The position numbers and the translations under genes are program-made. This document shows, one piece after another, positions 59,052 to 64,000 of a stretch of 64,000 nucleotides of DNA. Numbering within the stretch: position 1 is the first letter of the stretch; each line of letters begins with the position of its first letter. The DNA comes from Anaerolineae bacterium (lineage in GTDB: Bacteria > Chloroflexota > Anaerolineae > Aggregatilineales > Phototrophicaceae), in NCBI GenBank assembly GCA_022843385.1, contig JALHNT010000029.1, forward strand, positions 34,672 to 98,671. Reading direction: 5' to 3'. The notes under the pieces are model-generated. The model searched no databases. It worked only from the letters and a program-made list of their open reading frames with translations, and was not told the DNA's origin.

Positions 59052-60344
59052 TTACTTTCTCTGGCCGGGCAGCGGGAACAAATCCGCGATGTTCACCAGC
59101 CCCCCGGTCTCCATCGAACGATTGGCGGCGATCCCCACCAGAATCGACGCCGCGCCATCCACCTGTGAGGCGGCGCGATGGAAGGGATCAGGCGGCGGGT
59201 TGGGGGAAAACAAATCCTCTAGCATGACCGGGTCAGCCCCACCATGACCGCCCTCGCCCAGCGGCACCTCGACCGGCTGCGGTTGGCCGAACATCGGATG
59301 CAGCGTCAGCGACACGCTCTTGAACGCGCCCTTGCTGGCGGTCCCTGGTTCGCTCCCCGGCAGATGGGTGACATTCTCGCGGATCTCCATCTCGACCCGG
59401 CCTTTGGTCCCCGTCACCGCCACGCGCAGCCCCTCCCAGGGCGAATAGGCGATCAGGCAGTACGACAGCAGCGCCCCGTTGCGGTAGCGCACCGAGACAT
59501 TCATCGTGTCTTCCGCCGTGATCGGCTCACCGAAGACATTGCGATCCCGCCGATAGCCGGTCTCCGCCTCGGCCTCCAGATACAGCCCGCGCAGCGTCGC
59601 GTCGTCATCCAGGAACAAGGCGAACGGGTCATGTCGCGCCGCCTCCACGCCAGTATAACGGTCGTAGTCATAGTGTTCGCCGCGCAACTCGGCATTCGCC
59701 CGCCCGTAGAAGAGCAGATCGCCCATCGCCATCACCTGCTCTGGCACCGAATCGATCCACCAGTTGACCAGATCGAAGTGGTGCGTCGCCTTATGCACCA
59801 GCAGCCCGCCACTGTTCTGCTTCTCCCGATGCCAGCGGCGGAAGTAATCCGCCCCGTGACTCGTATCCAGCAGCCACGAGAAATCCACCGCCAGCGGACG
59901 CCCGATGTGTCCCTGCATGATGACTTCGCGGAAGCGGGTATAGGCCGGGGCATAACGATAATTAAAGGTCACACGCAGCGATTTCCCGGTGCGCTGAATG
60001 GCGTCGGCAATCGCCTTCAGCTTGTCGATGTCGGTGGTCATCGGCTTCTCCGAGATCACGTCACAGCCGAGCTGCATGGCGCGCGTAATGTAGAGGTGGT
60101 GCGTCGCATCCATCGTCGTCACGATCACCGTATCCGGGCGGGTGGCCGCGATCATCTGGTCGAACTCAGCCGCCAGAAAGGTCGGGCGCGGCTCGCTCAG
60201 ATGCCCGTTGTGCCAGTCCATCCGCGTCTGGCTCAGGTCACACAGCCCCACCAGTTCGGCCACCTCGGCATAGGTCGTGGTCAGCGCCTCAATGTACAGG
60301 CCAGCCCGCGACCCTGTCCCCACAATGGCATAGCGTTTTTTCAA
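59052..60344 (-). CDS. Gfo/Idh/MocA-family NAD(P)-dependent oxidoreductase
   Basis: 430 residues. The Rossmann loop is YAIVGTGSRAGLYIEAL, the conserved EKP is in CDVISEKPMTTD, and HKATHHFDLVNWW holds the catalytic-histidine region of the C-terminal domain. Such enzymes oxidise inositols, sugar acids or pseudo-oligosaccharides. The start is TTG with GGGGAG at 6 nt, 12 bp after the VOC gene. Likely part of the surrounding carbohydrate-metabolism run. Confidence 0.9.
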   Translation of the reverse strand: MKKRYAIVGTGSRAGLYIEALTTTYAEVAELVGLCDLSQTRMDWHNGHLSEPRPTFLAAEFDQMIAATRPDTVIVTTMDATHHLYITRAMQLGCDVISEKPMTTDIDKLKAIADAIQRTGKSLRVTFNYRYAPAYTRFREVIMQGHIGRPLAVDFSWLLDTSHGADYFRRWHREKQNSGGLLVHKATHHFDLVNWWIDSVPEQVMAMGDLLFYGRANAELRGEHYDYDRYTGVEAARHDPFALFLDDDATLRGLYLEAEAETGYRRDRNVFGEPITAEDTMNVSVRYRNGALLSYCLIAYSPWEGLRVAVTGTKGRVEMEIRENVTHLPGSEPGTASKGAFKSVSLTLHPMFGQPQPVEVPLGEGGHGGADPVMLEDLFSPNPPPDPFHRAASQVDGAASILVGIAANRSMETGGLVNIADLFPLPGQRK

Positions 60345-60356
60345 GGGATTCTCCCC

Positions 60357-60782
60357 TCACCTATCCTGCGACTCCGCTGGCCCGTCAACCTCGGCATAGA
60401 TTTCGAGCAGGTTGCCCTCCGGGTCTTTGAAGAACAGGGTGCGGTGCTTCCAGTATTGCCACACCCGTTGGTCAATCAACTGCGGTGGCTGAAGGATCTC
60501 GACCTGCTGCGCCTTCAGTTCTTCATAACACCTGTCCACTTCATGCGGTGCCACGCGAAACGCTAACTGCACCGCCGCCGACCCCTCCGGCAGCCCCGGC
60601 CCAACGAAGGGGCGCTCTCGCCGGGACAGCGTCAGCAGCACCGCGCCGACCCGCAACTCGATCCACGAGTCGGTTTCCAGGTGAACCGGGAAGCCCATCA
60701 CCCGCTGGTAGAAGTCCTTCATGCGCGGCAGGTCGCGGCACAGCAGCACCACATAATCCAGATTGCGAATCGATTTTAACAT
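60357..60782 (-). CDS. VOC-family (glyoxalase-like) protein
   Basis: 141 residues from ATG 60782 (GAGG at 6 nt). Two beta-alpha-beta-beta-beta modules: NLDYVVLLCRDLPRMKDFYQRVMGFPVHLETDSWIELRVG and AFRVAPHEVDRCYEELKAQQVEILQPPQ, ending LFFKDPEGNLLEIYAE with the metal-ligand Glu. It may be a glyoxalase, dioxygenase or antibiotic-binding protein. Member of the minus-strand run from DUF1905 to Gfo/Idh. Confidence 0.85.
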   Translation of the reverse strand: MLKSIRNLDYVVLLCRDLPRMKDFYQRVMGFPVHLETDSWIELRVGAVLLTLSRRERPFVGPGLPEGSAAVQLAFRVAPHEVDRCYEELKAQQVEILQPPQLIDQRVWQYWKHRTLFFKDPEGNLLEIYAEVDGPAESQDR

Positions 60783-60834
60783 CGGAACCTCGTCACCCTT
60801 CATGGAACTCAATCCAAACCATGAGCCGAGCTTA

Positions 60835-61359
60835 TCACTCCCGCGCCCGCGCCCGCCAGACAGCGGCTTTCCCCCGCTGCTGTCCCAGGAACATACTCAA
60901 CTGAGCGCCATGCTCCTGAACGTGCCGCAGATTGTACAGTTGCAGTTCGGCAAAGGTCACCGTTCCCCAGGCGAAATGGCACAGGCGGTTGGCCTGTTCG
61001 CTGGTAAGCCCGGCCAGCGTGGTCTGGCACCGGCGCGAACAGACATCCAGATAACCAAGCAGCTCCTCGCGGCTGTAGGTGCGCGGCAGGACTTCTCCCG
61101 TTTCCATCTCAACCAGATCGAACGGCGCGGGCGGCGCAAAGCCCTCTTCGGCACCGGTCAGATAGAGATCGAGCCAGAACAGCGTGTGATAGGCCAGATA
61201 CCAGAATCGGGAGAAACCGGCTGCCACCCACTGGCCTTCCTCGTCTTCCCACAGTTGTTGCTCCCAGAGTTCATCCGGGCAGTCGCGCAGCGCGTCCCCC
61301 AGCATGTCGATGGCCGCGCCAAACTGACGCCACACCATATCCGCGTTCATGATGTTCAT
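60835..61359 (-). CDS. DinB-superfamily protein
   Basis: 174 residues. Four-helix bundle with the metal-His positions visible: FSRFWYLAYHTLFWLDLYL and ELQLYNLRHVQEHGAQLSMFLG (His-x3-His). Matches DinB_2-type proteins, many of which use a small thiol. Second copy of the superfamily here, but not closely similar to 53936-54406. It overlaps no neighbour; the DUF1905 gene ends 6 bp upstream. Confidence 0.8.
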   Translation of the reverse strand: MNIMNADMVWRQFGAAIDMLGDALRDCPDELWEQQLWEDEEGQWVAAGFSRFWYLAYHTLFWLDLYLTGAEEGFAPPAPFDLVEMETGEVLPRTYSREELLGYLDVCSRRCQTTLAGLTSEQANRLCHFAWGTVTFAELQLYNLRHVQEHGAQLSMFLGQQRGKAAVWRARARE

Positions 61360-61365
61360 CGTCTC

Positions 61366-61653
61366 TCACTTCCCGATGTCAAGATGGATCAGTACCTCGT
61401 CGCCTTCGTCAAGTTGTTCGGCCTTGCGTACGCTGGCCTTGATCGGCACCAGATACAATTCGTCTTTGGGAAACAGCGAGGTCTGCCACACCGTTTCACC
61501 GATCCGCACCGTCACCGGGATCACCCCCCAGCCATACGTCACCATGTTGGAGATCGCTTTGAGCTCGCGGCTCTCCTCCAGCGGAACGGTGACGAAGAAC
61601 CAGGGTGCCGGCCCCTTCCAGAACCAGATGTTGCCGCTGAATGCCATGTGCAT
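61366..61653 (-). CDS. DUF1905-domain protein
   Basis: 95 residues. FSGNIWFWKGPAPWFFVTVPLEESRELKAISNMVTYGWGVIPVTVRIGETVWQTSLFPKDELYLVPIKASVRKAEQL matches the DUF1905 (YdeI/OmpD-associated) beta-barrel domain essentially end to end. ATG 61653 or 61647 may be used; a GGGGGAG run precedes both. First gene of a minus-strand operon. Confidence 0.85.
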   Translation of the reverse strand: MHMAFSGNIWFWKGPAPWFFVTVPLEESRELKAISNMVTYGWGVIPVTVRIGETVWQTSLFPKDELYLVPIKASVRKAEQLDEGDEVLIHLDIGK

Positions 61654-61686
61654 GTGCTCCCCCCCATGAGTGAAAAGTGCTAAGAA

Positions 61687-61926
61687 CCTATCCGCAAACC
61701 TTTTCATGCACCTCACCCCCCAGCCCTCTCTCCAATCCATTGGCGAGGGGGAGTCGAGCAAAGCAAGACGGGGGTGAGGTTAACGGATAGACACTAAGTG
61801 CTGAGTGCTAAGTCCGCCTGCGGTTCATGCGCTTCAAGAATTAAATCGGATAATGCTTCGGCGGACGTGCCGTTGCACGCCCTATAGCAATCGATCATTC
61901 GTAGGGACACCCAACGGGGTGTCCGC
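61687..61926. repeat. Repeat cluster: CCTCACC element and MITE-core copy
   Basis: 61687-61789 has outer TATCCG/CGGATA and inner CCTCACCCCC/GGGGGTGAGG inverted pairs. 61861-61926 repeats the two hairpins of the lysY-lysZ MITE (GGACGTGC-CGTT and GGACACCC-AACG). AAGTGCTGAGTGCTAAG words lie between. The rest of the gap to 62123 has GGCTGG..CCGG-type and ACTAACAAC runs and no gene. Confidence 0.6.
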
Positions 61927-62123
61927 CTGAACCGACGTTACCCGAATATTTCCTTTACCTGCATACCCCCGGCTGGCGGCTGCTGCCGGAAGCCGGCTAA
62001 AGTCGGCTCAAACCCGTCGGGCATTGCCGTTGACGCACGCCCGTCTTTCGTGAGGCGACTGCTCAAATAGCCCCTCAACCAACAACTAACAACTTTTAAC
62101 TTAGCACTTTTCACTCCCCTACC

Positions 62124-63722
62124 CTACCCCGGCACAGCCACCACTACCAGCCGGTCATCATAAGTCTGGGTGGTGGCATTGAACGAGGGGATGTCGCAGG
62201 TGATGAGCGTCAGGCGGCTGTCGCTGCTGGGATACACCACCGTCAGGTCGTCATAGCGCACCGAGAATTTCTGTGTCACCAGATAGCGTCGTTCGTTCCC
62301 GTCAATCGAGATGATGATCGGGTCGCCCGGATTCAGTTGATACAGTCCTTTGAAGATGCCGGGGCTGCCGTTAGGATACTCGGAATGCCCGCCCAGCACC
62401 ACATTGCCCGGCGCATCGAACCAGGCCGTCCCCTGCAAATGACCGACGCGCCGTTCCCAGGGATCAATCGCCCAGCTCACGCCATCCAGCGGGAACAGGG
62501 TAATCGGCGCGAACACATTGACCGTCGGCAGCGAGATGATGGTGCCGCTGGTCGGCAGCGTCATGGCCGGTTGGGACGGTGGAACCGGGGTCGCTTGTCC
62601 GGTGACAGACTGAAGCGCCGGAGCCGCCGTGACCGGGATGCGCGTCGGAGCCGGTTGGGCAGTGTAGATCGGTAGGCCGGGGTAAACCGCGCTGGTCGGC
62701 ACAGCGTTGGGGTCAGTCGTCGGCAGCATGGCTACTTCAACCGGCGCTTCAGCCAACGTGATCGCCGCCAGGTCCCAGCTTTCCAGCAGGCCATCGATGC
62801 CCGCCGTCGTCACCCACTGCCCATCGGGGCTGATCGCCAGCCCGCCCAGCGTCAGCGCACTCCCCTGCAAGGTGGCAAGCGTCTGACCCTGGCTACCCCA
62901 CACCCGCGCCGTCCCATCCAGGCTGGCGGTGATGATGCCGCGCCCGCTGAACCCCGCCCCCATCACCGGCCCGTAATGCCCGACCAGCGCCAGCAGCGGC
63001 GTCCCGGCGTTGGGCGGCGATGACGTGACATCCCACACCCGCGCCGTCCGATCCCAACTGCTGCTGACCAGCCGGGTGCCAGTTACGTCAAAAGCCAGTC
63101 CGGTGACCGCCCCGCTGTGTCCGCTCAGGCGCGTCACGCTGCTGTCATACAATCCCCATAACCAGATCGCCCCGTCGGCGCTGCCAGTCGCCAGTCGCCG
63201 ACCATCCGGGCTGAAGGCCACGCTCCACACCCCCTGTTCGAAACCCGGCAGCCGTGCCAGTTCGCGCCCAGTGCTGGCCTCGCCCAGCCAGATCACGCCA
63301 TCCAGTCCGGTGGTCGCCATCAACTGACCATCCGGGCTGAAGGCCACGCCGGTGACCGATGCGGTGTGATGGGTGAAGCTGACGCGCTGGGTGAAGGTGC
63401 TGCTGTCCCACAGGCGAACAGTGGTGTCCTGACTGCCGCTGAGAATGCTGCGTCCGTCCTGGCTGATGGCGACCCGCGTGATCCAGCCGCTGTGTCCGGT
63501 GAACTGACCGACGAAGGCGCCGCTGGTCGTGTCCCACAGGCGCAGGATGTTGTCCCGTCCGCCGCTGACCAGCCGCAGCCCGTCGGCACTGATGGCGACT
63601 ACATCCAACGGGACCGTGCTGATCTGACGCAGCGGGGCCAGCGCCGTCGTCTGCGCCCAAGCCAGACGACCGACCAGCAGCAGCCCGATCATGACCCCCA
63701 TCACCCACCAACGTCGCGGCAT
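62124..63722 (-). CDS. Secreted WD40 beta-propeller fused to a sortase domain
   Basis: 532 residues from ATG 63722 (SD GGGGAG). A signal peptide (VMGVMIGLLLVGRLAWAQ) is followed by about seven WD blades (e.g. ISADGLRLVSGGRDNILRLWDTTSG, VAFSPDGRRLATGSADGAIWLWG). A Pro/Thr-rich linker at ~345-400 leads to a C-terminal sortase-type barrel: NVVLGGHSEYPNG (His446), LTLITCDIPS (Cys509) and RLVVVAVP (Arg524). These are the sortase catalytic triad. There is no LPXTG substrate in the window. Confidence 0.85.
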   Translation of the reverse strand: MPRRWWVMGVMIGLLLVGRLAWAQTTALAPLRQISTVPLDVVAISADGLRLVSGGRDNILRLWDTTSGAFVGQFTGHSGWITRVAISQDGRSILSGSQDTTVRLWDSSTFTQRVSFTHHTASVTGVAFSPDGQLMATTGLDGVIWLGEASTGRELARLPGFEQGVWSVAFSPDGRRLATGSADGAIWLWGLYDSSVTRLSGHSGAVTGLAFDVTGTRLVSSSWDRTARVWDVTSSPPNAGTPLLALVGHYGPVMGAGFSGRGIITASLDGTARVWGSQGQTLATLQGSALTLGGLAISPDGQWVTTAGIDGLLESWDLAAITLAEAPVEVAMLPTTDPNAVPTSAVYPGLPIYTAQPAPTRIPVTAAPALQSVTGQATPVPPSQPAMTLPTSGTIISLPTVNVFAPITLFPLDGVSWAIDPWERRVGHLQGTAWFDAPGNVVLGGHSEYPNGSPGIFKGLYQLNPGDPIIISIDGNERRYLVTQKFSVRYDDLTVVYPSSDSRLTLITCDIPSFNATTQTYDDRLVVVAVPG

Positions 63723-63899
63723 CCGGCGCACTCCCCAACTCACTCGCGGCCAAGGATAGCTGTCATTATAGCCCATGCCCGGCAAAAGCCATCGCGCTCG
63801 GTTGGTTAGGGTTGACTGGACATCCGCTGTTTAAGGGCTGACTCAAAGAAACGGAAGTCTCAGGAAAGAGTCGTAGGCTAGAAGAAAAAGGAGGGAAGA

Positions 63900-64000
63900 A
63901 TGGAAAGCCTGAGACAAGCGTTTGAGCAAGTACCGGAATATCGGGAGTGGCACAAACATGATTTACCCAGTCTGTTAACGCTGCTGTGTATGGCAATGAT
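63900..64000 (+). mobile_element. ISAs1-type insertion sequence, transposase N-terminus (truncated by window end)
   Basis: The first ~33 residues read MESLRQAFEQVPEYREWHKH then DLPSLLTLLCMAM, the start of the DDE-type transposase-associated domain of ISAs1/H-repeat elements. SD AGGAGG at 6 nt before ATG 63900. The gene continues beyond the window, so its integrity cannot be judged. Confidence 0.75.

Noticed and set aside
59244..60566. 440-residue open frame on the plus strand
   Set aside because: Shadow of the Gfo/Idh and VOC genes; composition rich in His/Arg/Gln and no motif.

Overview
This is a GC-rich chromosomal window that most resembles Chloroflexota (Anaerolineae-like). The basis is inference: a complete LysW-type amino-acid operon, several WD40/TPR/CARDB secreted or membrane proteins, an orphan HSP90-like chaperone, many MntA/Uma2/GxxExxY-type small proteins, and no outer-membrane proteins. 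I saw no rRNA, tRNA or CRISPR array.

Layout. 1-2.4 kb: the 3' end of a dihydroorotase gene converges on an arsR-thioredoxin-permease metal/arsenic operon that has a palindromic operator. 2.4-7.2 kb: a secreted ADP-ribosylglycohydrolase-like protein, a MerR regulator with a B12-binding domain (CarH-like), and a sugar dehydrogenase-cytochrome c fusion. 7.6-11.8 kb: a Yip1-like membrane protein, an ABC ATPase and a CARDB adhesin-like protein, the last two coupled by an ATGA overlap. 12-23 kb: beta-phosphoglucomutase, STAS-like small proteins, an HSP90-like chaperone, a complete tyrosine recombinase, a TetR operon with a 21-bp operator, a PhyH/AraC divergent pair and a GlcNAc-kinase-like protein. 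24-26.5 kb: a metallopeptidase with an N-terminal motif like that of contractile-injection-system cargo, followed by a leucine-rich-repeat protein.

28-35 kb is the centrepiece: lysW-lysX-lysY-lysZ-lysJ-homocitrate synthase. Ahead of lysW lies a 16-residue leader peptide with four lysine codons (MSNLALSKKDKKPSPT), a rho-independent terminator, and a strand able to pair either with the end of the leader or with the terminator's 5' arm. This is the architecture of ribosome-mediated attenuation. The operon has been invaded repeatedly: a MITE-like element between lysY and lysZ, a GxxExxY gene bounded by 26-bp inverted repeats between lysZ and lysJ, and an in-frame ~113-bp repeat inside lysJ.

35-51 kb: an orphan MntA-like nucleotidyltransferase, a large heparinase-like protein, a YcaQ-like glycosylase, a carbohydrate ABC transporter whose binding-protein gene is separated from its two permease genes by a Uma2 and a UvrA-like gene, and several recent short duplications (a 32-bp direct repeat flanking a 96-aa gene; a 138-bp repeat carrying the 5' end of a WD40 gene). 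51-61.7 kb: minus-strand genes for sugar/hexuronate metabolism (HpaI aldolase, sugar isomerase, tagaturonate reductase, uronate isomerase, Gfo/Idh oxidoreductase) mixed with DinB, VOC and SRPBCC proteins. 62-63.7 kb: an unusual WD40-sortase fusion. The window ends in the start of an ISAs1-type transposase.

All domain assignments come from motif recognition by eye. No database searches were run.
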